DNA of 64,000 bases from Croceibacterium ferulae (lineage in GTDB: Bacteria; Pseudomonadota; Alphaproteobacteria; Sphingomonadales; Sphingomonadaceae). Of the stretch, positions 17,218-27,204 are shown piece after piece. The stretch lies in contig NZ_QZVQ01000003.1 of NCBI RefSeq assembly GCF_003660445.1, positions 372,001 through 436,000 on the forward strand. The letters run 5' to 3'. Every line of letters begins with the position of its first letter. Position 1 is the first letter of the stretch. Both the position numbers and the translations under genes were made by a program. The notes below the pieces were generated by a model. It was not told where the DNA came from. It worked only from the letters and a program-made list of their open reading frames with translations, and ran no database searches.

Positions 17218-17985
17218 CTAGGAGATTGCGCCACCCCAGCGCGCCACCGCCGCACGGTGCAGCGCCGGCGCGCAGGCCAGCACGCCCCAATCCTGCGGCA
17301 CGCGCTTGTTGAAGGTGATCGTCGCGCCGTTCGCATCGCTGACCGCCGCGCCCGCCTCCCGCGCGATCAGGATGGCGGCGGCGATGTCCCATTCATGGCC
17401 CCAGCGCTGTGTCACCAGCAGGTCCGCCCGGTCATCCGCCACCATGGCGATGCGCAGCGCAATGGAATTGGGCTTGGCCACGGCCACCAGGTCGGCGTCG
17501 CTGCGCGGCAGCGAATCGGCCGGGATGCGCGCGCCGGGCAGCTCCGTGCGCGTGCTCGCCGTCAGCCGTTCGCCGTTCAGGAACGCGCCAGCGCCCGCCG
17601 TCGCGCTCCATACTTCGTGGCGGGCCGGGGCAACCAGCGTCGCCATCAGCGGCCGCCCGGCGCTGACCAGCGCGACCGATACGCACCAGCCGGGCCGCCC
17701 GCGGATGAAGTCGCGCGTGCCGTCGATCGGGTCGACCAGCCACACCAGGTCGCGTTGCAGCCGGTCGGGCGCGTCGACCGTTTCCTCGCTCAGCCACCCG
17801 GCGGCGGGCAGCAGGGCGGTCAGTTCGCGCTTCAGGAATGCGTCCACCATCAGGTCGGCATCGCTCACCGGCCCGGCCGCGCCCTTGCTCCAGTGGCGCA
17901 GCGCATGGCCGCCGCCCGGCCACAGGTTCATGGCCATGGCCCCGGCTTGGCTGCAGATGGCTTCCAGACGTGCGCGATCGATCAT
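17218..17985 (-). CDS. Inositol monophosphatase family protein (CysQ-like)
   Basis: A 255-aa member of the Mg-dependent, Li-sensitive phosphatase superfamily (inositol monophosphatase, 3'(2'),5'-bisphosphate nucleotidase, histidinol phosphatase). The metal ligands are visible: the Glu of WLSEETVD, DPIDGTRDF (motif D-P-x-D-G-T), and the second Asp motif GHEWDIAAA. The DGTRDFIRG loop favours a CysQ-like nucleotidase recycling PAP from sulfate assimilation, but other substrates are possible. It precedes ileS in the same orientation, separated by a gap with a REP-like repeat, and is divergent from sucC. Confidence 0.85.
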   Translation of the reverse strand: MIDRARLEAICSQAGAMAMNLWPGGGHALRHWSKGAAGPVSDADLMVDAFLKRELTALLPAAGWLSEETVDAPDRLQRDLVWLVDPIDGTRDFIRGRPGWCVSVALVSAGRPLMATLVAPARHEVWSATAGAGAFLNGERLTASTRTELPGARIPADSLPRSDADLVAVAKPNSIALRIAMVADDRADLLVTQRWGHEWDIAAAILIAREAGAAVSDANGATITFNKRVPQDWGVLACAPALHRAAVARWGGAIS

Positions 17986-18089
17986 GGGTGCGATGCAGCA
18001 ATGGAGTGGGCGGTTAGCGTTTGCAACCCGCGGCCCCCTTCCTTATGCGCGGCCGCAAACCTCATTCCTGCAAGAGAAGGTCCGCCAGC

Positions 18090-19289
<1,200 letters not shown>

Positions 19290-19315
19290 TCGGGCCACCT
19301 GCTGCCGATACCTGG

Positions 19316-19343
19316 AAGGGGCGCCCGCAACGGCGCCCCTTTT
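19316..19343 (+). terminator. Rho-independent terminator of sucC
   Basis: A 10-bp perfect stem (AAGGGGCGCC and complement) with a 6-nt CGCAAC loop, with TTTT running out of the 3' arm. It lies 27 bp after the sucC stop and isolates it from etfBA. Confidence 0.85.
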
Positions 19344-19490
19344 GCGTTGCGGGCCAAGCAGAACTAATCGCCCCCACAGGCATTCCACCTGCCACAGTCT
19401 TGACGCAAGGCTGCCCCTTGGCGAAGGCGTACCGCCTGACAGCGGCTCGCAAAGACAGCCCAGAGCGACAGGTGCAAAAGGATGCCCGCG

Positions 19491-20240
19491 ATGAAGATCC
19501 TCGTCCCCGTGAAGCGGGTGATCGACTACAATGTTCGCCCCCGCGTGAAGGCCGATGGCAGCGGCGTGGACCTGGCCAATGTGAAGATGAGCATGAACCC
19601 GTTCGACGAGATCGCCGTCGAACAGGCCGTCCGGCTCAAGGAAGCCGGCCAGGCGGAGGAGATCGTGGTCGTCTCCGTCGGCCCGGCCAAGGCGGCCGAC
19701 ACGCTGCGATCCGCCATGGCGATGGGCGCCGATCGCGCGGTGCTGGTGCAGACGGAGGAGACGGTCGAACCGCTCGCCGTTGCCAAGATCCTGAAGGCGG
19801 TGTTCGAGGCCGAACAGCCCGGCCTGGTGATCCTGGGCAAGCAGGCGATCGACGATGATTGCAACCAGACCGGCCAGATGCTCGCCGCTCTCACCGGCCG
19901 TCCGCAGGGCACCTTCGCCAGCAAGGTGGAGATCGCCGGCGACAGCGTGAACGTCACGCGCGAGGTCGATGGCGGGCTGGAAACGATCGCCCTGACCATG
20001 CCGGCGATCGTCACCGCCGACCTGCGCCTGAACGAGCCGCGCTATGCCAGCCTGCCCAACATCATGAAGGCGAAGAAGAAGCCGATCGACACGAAGACGC
20101 CGGAGGATTTCGGCGTTGACGTGACCCCGCGGCTGAAGGTGCTGAAGGTCAGCGAGCCTGCCGGGCGCGCCGCCGGCGTGCTGGTCGGTTCGGTCGACGA
20201 GCTGGTCGCGAAGATCAAGGATATGGGAGTGGTCGCATGA
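19491..20240 (+). CDS. etfB: Electron transfer flavoprotein, beta subunit
   Basis: A 249-aa ETF beta subunit, which binds AMP and docks acyl-CoA dehydrogenases. The family start [15 protein letters not shown] is at ATG 19491, with AAAAGGA at good spacing; an ATG three codons upstream overlaps the ribosome-binding site and is less likely. [19 protein letters not shown] and the recognition-loop region [13 protein letters not shown] are conserved. It forms an operon with etfA through an ATGA overlap. Electrons from fatty-acid or amino-acid oxidation would pass to ETF-ubiquinone oxidoreductase, encoded elsewhere. Confidence 0.96.
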   Translation: MKILVPVKRVIDYNVRPRVKADGSGVDLANVKMSMNPFDEIAVEQAVRLKEAGQAEEIVVVSVGPAKAADTLRSAMAMGADRAVLVQTEETVEPLAVAKILKAVFEAEQPGLVILGKQAIDDDCNQTGQMLAALTGRPQGTFASKVEIAGDSVNVTREVDGGLETIALTMPAIVTADLRLNEPRYASLPNIMKAKKKPIDTKTPEDFGVDVTPRLKVLKVSEPAGRAAGVLVGSVDELVAKIKDMGVVA

Positions 20241-21175
20241 AGGCCCTGGTTCTCGCCGAACATGGCGGTGGCGCGCTGAAGGATTCCACCCTTTCCACCA
20301 TCACCGCCGCCACGCAGCTGGGCGGCGATGTCACCGTGCTGGTCGCCGGCTCCGGCGCAGAGGCGCAGCAGGCCGCCGATGCCGCGGCCCAGGTCGCCGG
20401 TGTCGCCAGGGTGCTGCTGGCCGACGATGCGGCTTACGGGCAGATGCTGGCGGAGAACGTCGCCGCGCTGATCGTGCCGCTGATGGACAGCCACGATGCG
20501 CTGCTGTGCCCGGCCACCTCCAACGGCAAGAACATCGCCCCGCGCGTTGCCGCCTTGCTGGACGTGATGCAGGTGTCGGACGTGCTGTCGATCGAAGGCG
20601 AACGCACCTTCACCCGCCCGATCTATGCCGGCAACGCCATCGCCACGGTGGAAAGCGCGGAGGCCAAGCTGGTCCTGACCGTGCGCGGCACCAGCTTCGC
20701 CAAGGCGGAGGCTGCCGGCGGCAGCGCGCCCGTGGAACCGGTCGGCGGGTCGGGCGATGCCGGCCTGTCGCGCTTCGTCGGGTGCGAGGACAGCGCCAGC
20801 GACCGGCCCGAACTGACCAGTGCGGGCGTGGTCGTGTCGGGCGGCCGCGCGCTGAAGGATGCGGAAACGTTCGAGGCGATCATCACGCCACTGGCGGACA
20901 AGCTGCACGCCGCCATCGGCGCCAGCCGCGCCGCCGTGGACGCGGGCTATATCGGCAATGATCACCAGGTCGGCCAGACCGGCAAGATCGTCGCCCCGGA
21001 GGTCTACATCGCGGTCGGCATCTCCGGCGCGATCCAGCACCTGGCCGGCATGAAGGATTCCAAGATCATCATCGCCATCAACAAGGATCCGGACGCGCCG
21101 ATCTTCCAGGTGGCCGATGTCGGCCTGGTGGCGGACATCTTCGAAGCGGTGCCGGAACTGACGTCGAAGCTGTAA
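20237..21175 (+). CDS. etfA: Electron transfer flavoprotein, alpha subunit
   Basis: A 312-aa ETF alpha subunit, the FAD-carrying partner of EtfB. The C-terminal FAD domain shows [15 protein letters not shown], then [19 protein letters not shown], the classic flavin-binding signature, and [18 protein letters not shown] near the end. ATG 20237 overlaps the etfB stop (ATGA). Length is typical. A perfect GC hairpin follows immediately. Confidence 0.96.
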   Translation: MKALVLAEHGGGALKDSTLSTITAATQLGGDVTVLVAGSGAEAQQAADAAAQVAGVARVLLADDAAYGQMLAENVAALIVPLMDSHDALLCPATSNGKNIAPRVAALLDVMQVSDVLSIEGERTFTRPIYAGNAIATVESAEAKLVLTVRGTSFAKAEAAGGSAPVEPVGGSGDAGLSRFVGCEDSASDRPELTSAGVVVSGGRALKDAETFEAIITPLADKLHAAIGASRAAVDAGYIGNDHQVGQTGKIVAPEVYIAVGISGAIQHLAGMKDSKIIIAINKDPDAPIFQVADVGLVADIFEAVPELTSKL

Positions 21176-21178
21176 GGA

Positions 21179-21209
21179 CGGAGCCCTCCCCACGCAGGGG
21201 AGGGCTCCG
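21179..21209. terminator. Bidirectional terminator between etfA and ugd
   Basis: A perfect 13-bp stem (CGGAGCCCTCCCC and complement) with loop ACGCA fills the gap between two convergent genes. Confidence 0.75.
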
Positions 21210-21211
21210 CC

Positions 21212-22378
21212 TCAGTCCGCGCCGAACAGGTCGCGGGTGAAGACCTTGTCCGCCACATCGCGGATCTCGGGGCTCAGCCGGTTGGCGATGATCACGTCGC
21301 AATCCGCCTTGAAGGTTGCCAGGTCGCGCTCGATCCGCGAGCCGAAGAACAGCGCGTCCTCCATGGCCGGTTCGAAGATCACCACCTCGATCCCCTTGGC
21401 CTTGATCCGCTTCATGATGCCCTGCACCGATGACTGGCGGAAATTGTCCGAATCCGCCTTCATCACCAGGCGATAGACACCCACGCGGCGCGGCGCCCGC
21501 GCGATGATCTGTTCGGCCAGGAAATCCTTGCGCGTGCTGTTCGCATCCACGATCGCGCGGATCAGGTTCTGCGGCACGTCCGAATAGTTGGCCAGCAGCT
21601 GCTTGGTGTCCTTGGGCAGGCAGTACCCGCCATAGCCGAAGCTGGGATTGTTGTAGTGGGTGCCGATCCGGGGGTCGAGGCCGACCCCTTCGATGATCTG
21701 TCGCGTGTCCATGCCGCCGGCGATGGCGTAGCTGTCCAGCTCGTTGAAGAACGCCACCCGCATGGCGAGGTAGGTGTTGGCGAACAGCTTGATCGCCTCG
21801 GCCTCCCGGCTGTCGGTGAACAGGATCTCGACATCCTGCTTCTGTGCACCCTGCCGCAGCAATTCGGCAAAGATGCGCGCCCGTTCGGACCGTTCGCCCA
21901 CGATGATCCGGCTGGGATGCAGATTGTCGTGCAGCGCGCGCCCTTCGCGCAGGAATTCCGGGCTGAAGATCACCTGTTCGGTGTGCAGCCGCGCGCGCAC
22001 ATCGTCCACGAAGCCGACGGGGATGGTCGACTTGACCACGATGGTGGCATCGGGATTGGCGGCGGCCGCCTGCCGGATCACCGCCTCCACGCTGGCGGTG
22101 TTGAACTTGTTGGTCGCCACGTCGTAATCCGTGGGCGTCGCCACGATCACGTAATCGGCCCCCGCCAGCGCCGCACCCGCGTCCAGCGTGGCGGTCAGGT
22201 CCAGCGGGCGGTTGGCCAGGAAGTCCTGCAGTTCAGGGTCGACGATCGGCGATTGCCGCCGGTTGAGCATGTCCACCCGATCCGCCACCAGGTCGACCGC
22301 GACCACCTCATTGTGCTGCGCCAGCAGCACCGCGTTCGACAGCCCCACATAACCCAGACCAAACACCGCGATCTTCAT
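21212..22378 (-). CDS. ugd: UDP-glucose 6-dehydrogenase / nucleotide sugar dehydrogenase
   Basis: A 388-aa NAD-dependent dehydrogenase making UDP-glucuronate (or a related UDP-uronate) for surface polysaccharides. Rossmann start [20 protein letters not shown]; substrate and catalytic motifs include [18 protein letters not shown] and [12 protein letters not shown] with catalytic Cys253; C-terminal [19 protein letters not shown] 22378 gives the family N-terminus. A slightly longer start (MGNARA) exists six codons upstream. Its product could feed the glycosyltransferases and the heparinase-like enzyme upstream in the window. Divergent from the paralogue cluster at 22557. Confidence 0.93.
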   Translation of the reverse strand: MKIAVFGLGYVGLSNAVLLAQHNEVVAVDLVADRVDMLNRRQSPIVDPELQDFLANRPLDLTATLDAGAALAGADYVIVATPTDYDVATNKFNTASVEAVIRQAAAANPDATIVVKSTIPVGFVDDVRARLHTEQVIFSPEFLREGRALHDNLHPSRIIVGERSERARIFAELLRQGAQKQDVEILFTDSREAEAIKLFANTYLAMRVAFFNELDSYAIAGGMDTRQIIEGVGLDPRIGTHYNNPSFGYGGYCLPKDTKQLLANYSDVPQNLIRAIVDANSTRKDFLAEQIIARAPRRVGVYRLVMKADSDNFRQSSVQGIMKRIKAKGIEVVIFEPAMEDALFFGSRIERDLATFKADCDVIIANRLSPEIRDVADKVFTRDLFGAD

Positions 22379-22556
22379 TGCGCGCGCATTCCCCATGTTG
22401 CCCACTGGCAGATTGGGGCGGGCTATAGGGGTGGGGCAGGGCCGCGAACAACCACTAACCTTCACGGCGGATTCGCCCACTGCTGCGATCCCGCCTTGCC
22501 AACCTCCTGCCTGCGCTGGCACATTCGCGGGCAGGGCACGAGGGGGGAAATGGTAG

Positions 22557-23471
22557 ATGCATCACACCGGCAGGTTCCGCACACTCCTCGCCGCAGGTGC
22601 ACTCGCCGCTGCCCATATGTCCGGTCCGGCCGCCGCGACGGAACTGGTGCTGGCCCAGGCATCGGGCAGCAAATGGATCATGGATAACGGCCTGAACAGC
22701 TGCCGACTGGCGCGCGAGTTCGGGGAGGGGGAAGATCGCGTCTTCCTGAAGCTGGAGCAATGGGCGCCAGGGGAGATGCTGAGCATGCTGCTGGCCGGCC
22801 AGCCGTTGGCTGCATTCGCGGAACAGCGGATGACGCAGATCGGCTTTGGCGAGCCAACCGGCCCCTCAGGCTTGCGAGATCGGCTGGGGTATCCGGCCAC
22901 GCTGAATGATCGTGGCCCGGCCATGATATTCCCCGCTGTCACTCTTACCCGTCAATCCGATTCTTCCGCCGACGGTTCGCCTCCGGTCGACCTGTGGCCT
23001 TTCCTGGAAGCGCAGGACATGGCCATCGCCGACCGGATCCAACTGGTGCAGGGGGACGACACGCTGCGCCTGCAAGCCGCGAGTTTGCCTCAGGCACTGG
23101 TGGTGCTCGATACCTGTTCCAGAGCACGGCTGACCGAATGGGGCCTGGATGCCGAGGCACATCGCACGCTGACCCGCATCGCATGGCCCCGCAACCTGGC
23201 GCAGCTCAGTGAGCGCATCCACAACAACTGGCCTGAAGCACTGCTGGACAAAGGGGGGCAGGGGGCGATCCATGTGCGCATGATTGTGGAGCCGGACGGA
23301 TCGGTCGGGGAATGCACCATCACGCCCATGACGAACTCCGACCTGCCCGCATCGGCCTGCCGGATCTTTGCCCGCGGCGCCAAGTTCAACCCGGCGCTGG
23401 ACGCATCGGGCGCGCCTGTCCGCTCCTTCTGGGCCACAACCGTCACATATACTCTGGAAACCGGAGAGTGA
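22557..23471 (+). CDS. Secreted TonB-C-like protein, tandem paralogue 1
   Basis: A 304-aa exported protein. The signal peptide ([20 protein letters not shown]) is probably cleaved near PAAA-TE. The start has a strong purine run (AGGGGGGAAA) upstream. An N-terminal domain shared with the next two genes has [20 protein letters not shown] and [13 protein letters not shown] middle block reads [17 protein letters not shown] and [17 protein letters not shown]. The C-terminal ~85 residues resemble a TonB C-terminal domain (NNWPEALL ... [18 protein letters not shown] ... [15 protein letters not shown]). Four cysteines are conserved in all three copies. It lacks the membrane anchor and Pro-rich spacer of real TonB. 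Function unknown. Confidence 0.8.
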   Translation: MHHTGRFRTLLAAGALAAAHMSGPAAATELVLAQASGSKWIMDNGLNSCRLAREFGEGEDRVFLKLEQWAPGEMLSMLLAGQPLAAFAEQRMTQIGFGEPTGPSGLRDRLGYPATLNDRGPAMIFPAVTLTRQSDSSADGSPPVDLWPFLEAQDMAIADRIQLVQGDDTLRLQAASLPQALVVLDTCSRARLTEWGLDAEAHRTLTRIAWPRNLAQLSERIHNNWPEALLDKGGQGAIHVRMIVEPDGSVGECTITPMTNSDLPASACRIFARGAKFNPALDASGAPVRSFWATTVTYTLETGE

Positions 23472-24412
23472 TGATGCGGCTCGTGCGAGACAACGCAATG
23501 CTTGCCCACCTGCTCCTGCTCGCCGCCGCCCCGCTGGCCTGCCTACTTTCCGGTCCGGCCCATGCGGCGGAGCTGGCGCTGGCCAGCGCGCCCGGCAGCA
23601 ACTGGGTGATGGACGGGGCGGAGAACAGCTGCCGCCTGATCCGCGAATTCGGCGAAGGGGACGACCGCGTCAACCTGCTGATCACGCAATGGTCGCCGGG
23701 CAAGAGCTTCTCCATGGTGGTGGCCGGCCGCCCCTTGCGCCGGTTCGACGACGGGCGCCCGGTGGAGGTGCAGTTCGGCGATGCTGCCGGCCCGCTGGGG
23801 CCGCGCCCGGAACGGCCGGTGAAGGGCACGCTGGGCGACAATGCCGCCGCGCTGATCTTCCATTCCGTCTATCTCACGCCGCCCCCGCCGGACGGGGCGA
23901 ACCCGGCCGCCCGTCCGCCGGAATATGGCACCGCGGCGCCGATGCTCCCGCCCGCGGCACGGGCTGCGGCTGACCGGATCGAACTGGTGCAGGGGCGCGA
24001 CCGGCTGCGGCTGGAACCCACCCGGCTGGGCGATGCGCTGGCGGTGCTGGATGATTGTTCGGGCCAGCGGCTGGCCGAATGGGGGCTGGATCGGGCGGCG
24101 CATGCCACCATGATCCAGGCGCCCGAACCGCTGAACTTCGAAGATCTGTCGCGGCGAATCCAGCGCTATTACCCGCTGGCGGCGCGAATGCGCGGGGAAC
24201 AGGGCAACCTGCACATGCGCATGCTGGTGGACGAGGCCGGCATCGCCACCGATTGCACGATCACCGCCGCCAGCGAGACCAGCCGCATCACCACCAATGC
24301 CTGCGAACAGTTCACGGCAGAGGGCCTGTTCCTTCCCGCGCTGGACGCCGCCGGCAAGCCGATGAAGTCCTTCTACGCCACCTCCATCCTGTTCCGGATG
24401 CAGGCGCCTTGA
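23471..24412 (+). CDS. Secreted TonB-C-like protein, tandem paralogue 2
   Basis: A 313-aa paralogue of its neighbours with signal peptide core MLAHLLLLAAAPLACLLSG and expected cleavage near AHA-AE. The upstream gene's TGA overlaps tandem ATG codons (23471 and 23474); GGAG spacing favours 23474. Conserved blocks are APGSNWVMDGAENSCRLIRE, QWSPGKSFSMVVAGRPLRRF, ADRIELVQGRDRLRLEPTRL, DDCSGQRLAEWGLD and the TonB-C-like end (RYYPLAARM, LHMRMLVDEAGIATDCTI, FLPALDAAGKPMKSF). It has a Pro-rich insert in the middle that copy 1 lacks. Translational coupling to copy 1 suggests a joint role in the periplasm. Confidence 0.8.
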   Translation: MMRLVRDNAMLAHLLLLAAAPLACLLSGPAHAAELALASAPGSNWVMDGAENSCRLIREFGEGDDRVNLLITQWSPGKSFSMVVAGRPLRRFDDGRPVEVQFGDAAGPLGPRPERPVKGTLGDNAAALIFHSVYLTPPPPDGANPAARPPEYGTAAPMLPPAARAAADRIELVQGRDRLRLEPTRLGDALAVLDDCSGQRLAEWGLDRAAHATMIQAPEPLNFEDLSRRIQRYYPLAARMRGEQGNLHMRMLVDEAGIATDCTITAASETSRITTNACEQFTAEGLFLPALDAAGKPMKSFYATSILFRMQAP

Positions 24413-24468
24413 CCGGGCTGCAGGATCGATCCGTGATCAAGCGCCATAACGTGAGTCCGACACCCGAG

Positions 24469-25410
24469 ATGCATCACACATGCAAGATCGTCCTCCCGCT
24501 CGCCTGTGCCGCGTTGGCCCTGTCGCCAAGTCCGGTCACCGCCCGCGAAGTGGTGCTGACCGATGCGCCCGGCAGCAACTGGGTGGTCGATAATGGCGAC
24601 GACAGCTGCCGCCTGGTAAGGGAGCTGGGCGAAGGAAGCGACCGGGTCACGCTGATGCTCACCCAATGGGCACCGGGGGAGAAGTTCTCGCTCACCCTGA
24701 CCGGCCGTCCACTTCGCCGGTTCGACCAACGAACGATCATGCTCGCCTTTGCCGATCGCGACGGGCCGTTGGGGCGGCGCCCGGTGGATTTCATGGAAGG
24801 CAAGCTCGGCGAAACCGATGACGTCCTGGTCGCCAGTTCCGCCTACCTGACGAGACCGCCGGAAGGAGATGCTGAGAAGAACGTCGCCGCGTCGACGGCG
24901 GAGGCGCCCGACCCCCAATCGCCTTACGGCACTGTCGCTCCCAGGCTCGCACCGGGAGCCATCGCCCTGGCTGACCGGATCGAATTGTCGCAAGGGATCG
25001 ACACATTGCGGCTTCAGCCCACCCGGCTGGCGGATGCACTGGGTGTGCTGGACGCCTGTTCGCAAAGCCGTCTGCCGGAATGGGGACTGGACCCGATCGC
25101 GCATCAGACCATGATCCAGCGACCCAAGCTGCAAAACGCGGAGGCGCTGGTAACCAAGGTCCAGCAGAACTACCCTCTTGCAGCAGTGATGCGAAACGAA
25201 CAGGCCGACCTGCACATGCGCATGCTGGTAGACGAGGCCGGCACCGCTAGCGATTGCACGGTCATCGCGGGTAGCCGAAACGACAGGATCACTACCGATG
25301 CTTGCGAGCTTTTTGCAAATGAAGCGGTGTTTCTTCCCGCACTGGACACCACAGGCAAGCCAATGACGTCGTTCTTCACGACTTCGATCCTGTTCCGCCT
25401 TCATCCTTAG
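24469..25410 (+). CDS. Secreted TonB-C-like protein, tandem paralogue 3
   Basis: About 313 aa, closest to copy 2: DAPGSNWVVDNGDDSCRLVRE, QWAPGEKFSLTLTGRPLRRF, ADRIELSQGIDTLRLQPTRL, DACSQSRLPEWGLD and C-terminal LHMRMLVDEAGTASDCTV with FLPALDTTGKPMTSF. ATG 24469 gives the same MHHT opening as copy 1; GTG 24433 with AGGA seven bases upstream is a rival that would lengthen the signal peptide. Its codon use looks more mixed than copy 2. Its last 35 bp overlap the convergent GNAT gene. Four cysteines are at matching positions, so two periplasmic disulfides are plausible. Confidence 0.8.
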   Translation: MHHTCKIVLPLACAALALSPSPVTAREVVLTDAPGSNWVVDNGDDSCRLVRELGEGSDRVTLMLTQWAPGEKFSLTLTGRPLRRFDQRTIMLAFADRDGPLGRRPVDFMEGKLGETDDVLVASSAYLTRPPEGDAEKNVAASTAEAPDPQSPYGTVAPRLAPGAIALADRIELSQGIDTLRLQPTRLADALGVLDACSQSRLPEWGLDPIAHQTMIQRPKLQNAEALVTKVQQNYPLAAVMRNEQADLHMRMLVDEAGTASDCTVIAGSRNDRITTDACELFANEAVFLPALDTTGKPMTSFFTTSILFRLHP

Positions 25411-25924
25411 CGCACGGTTCCCGGCGCAACACCCGCACCGGGGCATCGGCCAGCAGTGTGTCGCGCACCGGCGCAAAGCCCAGCCGCGCCGCCAACGCCA
25501 GCGAAGGCGCATTGTCCGGCGCGATCAGCGCCACGATGGGGGATGGTCCGTGGTGCGTGTCGAACCAGTCCAGCGCCGCCGTCACAGCCTCGCGCGCCAG
25601 CCCCTGCCCGACCATGTCGTGCCGCAGGATCCAGCCCGCCTCGGGCATGTCGTCCACATCATCGCCCAGCCCGCGCCAGGCATGGAACACGCCGACCTGC
25701 CCCACCGTCTCGCCACTGGCGGCCAGCCGGACCATGAACCCGCCATAGCCATACAGCGTCCAGCTGCCGGCATTGCGGGCGAAGCGGGTGAAGAACTCGG
25801 CCTCGCTTTGCGGGCCACCCAGATGGCGGTTGGTGTCGGCATGGTCGGTGATCGCCCGCATGGCCGCGACGTCGCTGCGGTTCGGCGGCTCCAGCACCAG
25901 CCGTTCGGTGGCGATCCGGATCAC
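25376..25924 (-). CDS. GNAT family N-acetyltransferase (RimJ/RimL-like)
   Basis: A 182-aa acetyltransferase of the RimJ/RimL branch, opening with IATERLVLEPPNRSDVAAM. The acetyl-CoA loop region reads EAGWILRHDMVGQGLAREAVTAAL (motif A, Q/R-x-x-G-x-A type), followed by IVALIAPDNAPSLALAARLGF. Substrate unknown. GTG 25924 overlaps the DUF445 stop (GTGA), so it is the last gene of the efflux operon. The 3' end overlaps paralogue 3 tail to tail by 35 bp. Confidence 0.87.
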   Translation of the reverse strand: MIRIATERLVLEPPNRSDVAAMRAITDHADTNRHLGGPQSEAEFFTRFARNAGSWTLYGYGGFMVRLAASGETVGQVGVFHAWRGLGDDVDDMPEAGWILRHDMVGQGLAREAVTAALDWFDTHHGPSPIVALIAPDNAPSLALAARLGFAPVRDTLLADAPVRVLRREPCAKDEGGTGSKS

Positions 25925-27204
25925 AGGGCGGTGGTGATCGCGTGCAGCGTCAGGCCGACCAGCCCGCCCACCAATGTCCCGTTAATGCGGATGAACTGCA
26001 GGTCGCGGCCCACCGCCCCTTCGATCCGAGCGGTTACGGTGTTGGCATCCCACCGCTTCACCGTGTCCGACACCAGCGCCACGATGCCCCCGCCATAGCG
26101 GCTGGCCACGCCCACCAGCGTGCGCCGGGCGAAGCGGTTGACCTGCAGCTGCAGGCGGGCATCGCTGCCGAGCCCGCGGCCCAGTTCCGCCAGGCTGGCA
26201 TCGAGCGATCCCAACCCGCTGCCGGCGGGGTCGCGCGCGGCGGCGATCAGGCCGGTGCGCAGCCGTTCCCACACGCCCATCCACCATTCGGCGGCGGCGG
26301 GGTTGGCCAGGATGCGCGCCTTGGCTGCCTCCACCCTGGCGCGGGTATCGGGGTCGTGCACCAGGTCGTGCGCCAGCCGGGCCAGGCTTTCATCCACCTT
26401 GGCGCGCAAGGGATGGTCGGGATCGACCAGCAGTTCGGCCAGCATCCGGTACAGGCCGTCGACCACGCTGTTGCCCAGCCGCTCGTCCAGCCCGGTCCAG
26501 CGGATGACCGATCCGGCGCGGTCGCTGACCATGCGACGCACCAGCGCCTCGTTCCCTTCCAGCACGCCGCCCAGCCAGCGGATCAGCATGTCCATCAGCG
26601 GCCGATGGCGCCCCCCGGCGATCATGGCAGACAATGCGTGGCCGATCATCGGCGCCAGCTCCAGCCGGCCCGCCTGCTTCGCCAGCAGGTGACGCACCTG
26701 CTCGCCCAGGGCCTGCGGGTCGAGCGACTCCAGCACATCCGCCAGCAGCCCGGCGACGCCGGCGCGCAGCTTGGTGCCGCGCTCCGCCTGCGGGCGCTGC
26801 AGGAACTCGCCCAGCATCCGCGCCGGATTGGCGTGGTGGAGCCGGCGGGCGATCACCGCGGGGGTCAGGAAATTGGCCCGCAGGAAACCCGCCATCGTGT
26901 CGGCGATGCGATCCTTGTTGCGCGGGATGATCGCGGTGTGCGGGATCGGCAGGCCCAGCGGGTGGCGGAACAGGGCGGTCACGGCAAACCAGTCCGCCAG
27001 CCCGCCCACCATGGCCGCTTCGGCAAAGGCGGCCACCCACGCCCAGGCCGGATGGCCGCCCGCCCGTTCCATGCCGTGGGCGAGCGCGAACAGGCCCGCC
27101 ATCGCCACCAGCAAGGCCGTGGCGGTGGCGCGCATCCGGCGGGCGCGATCGGGCGTCGGATTACTCGGCAGGTTGTGCCACCGCGGTTGGGCCCACTTCG
27201 TCAC
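25921..27204 (-). CDS. DUF445 membrane protein
   Basis: A 427-aa DUF445 protein. An N-terminal hydrophobic helix (ATALLVAMAGLFALAHGM), the family block AAMVGGLADWFAVTALFRHPLGLPIPHTAIIP, a long helical middle and a C-terminal hydrophobic segment (NGTLVGGLVGLTLHAIT) fit the family. Function unknown. GTG 27204 keeps the conserved NLPSNPTPDRARRMR block but overlaps the RND permease end by 44 bp, which would make it translationally coupled; ATG at MRATATALL is the non-overlapping alternative. It lies between the RND permease and a GNAT gene in one transcription unit. Confidence 0.87.
   Translation of the reverse strand: MTKWAQPRWHNLPSNPTPDRARRMRATATALLVAMAGLFALAHGMERAGGHPAWAWVAAFAEAAMVGGLADWFAVTALFRHPLGLPIPHTAIIPRNKDRIADTMAGFLRANFLTPAVIARRLHHANPARMLGEFLQRPQAERGTKLRAGVAGLLADVLESLDPQALGEQVRHLLAKQAGRLELAPMIGHALSAMIAGGRHRPLMDMLIRWLGGVLEGNEALVRRMVSDRAGSVIRWTGLDERLGNSVVDGLYRMLAELLVDPDHPLRAKVDESLARLAHDLVHDPDTRARVEAAKARILANPAAAEWWMGVWERLRTGLIAAARDPAGSGLGSLDASLAELGRGLGSDARLQLQVNRFARRTLVGVASRYGGGIVALVSDTVKRWDANTVTARIEGAVGRDLQFIRINGTLVGGLVGLTLHAITTAL

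Noticed and set aside
22557-25410. Labelling the triplet as TonB energy transducers
   Set aside because: They have cleavable signal peptides instead of a TonB anchor, no Pro-rich spacer, and no ExbB/ExbD or receptor genes nearby; only the C-terminal part resembles TonB.
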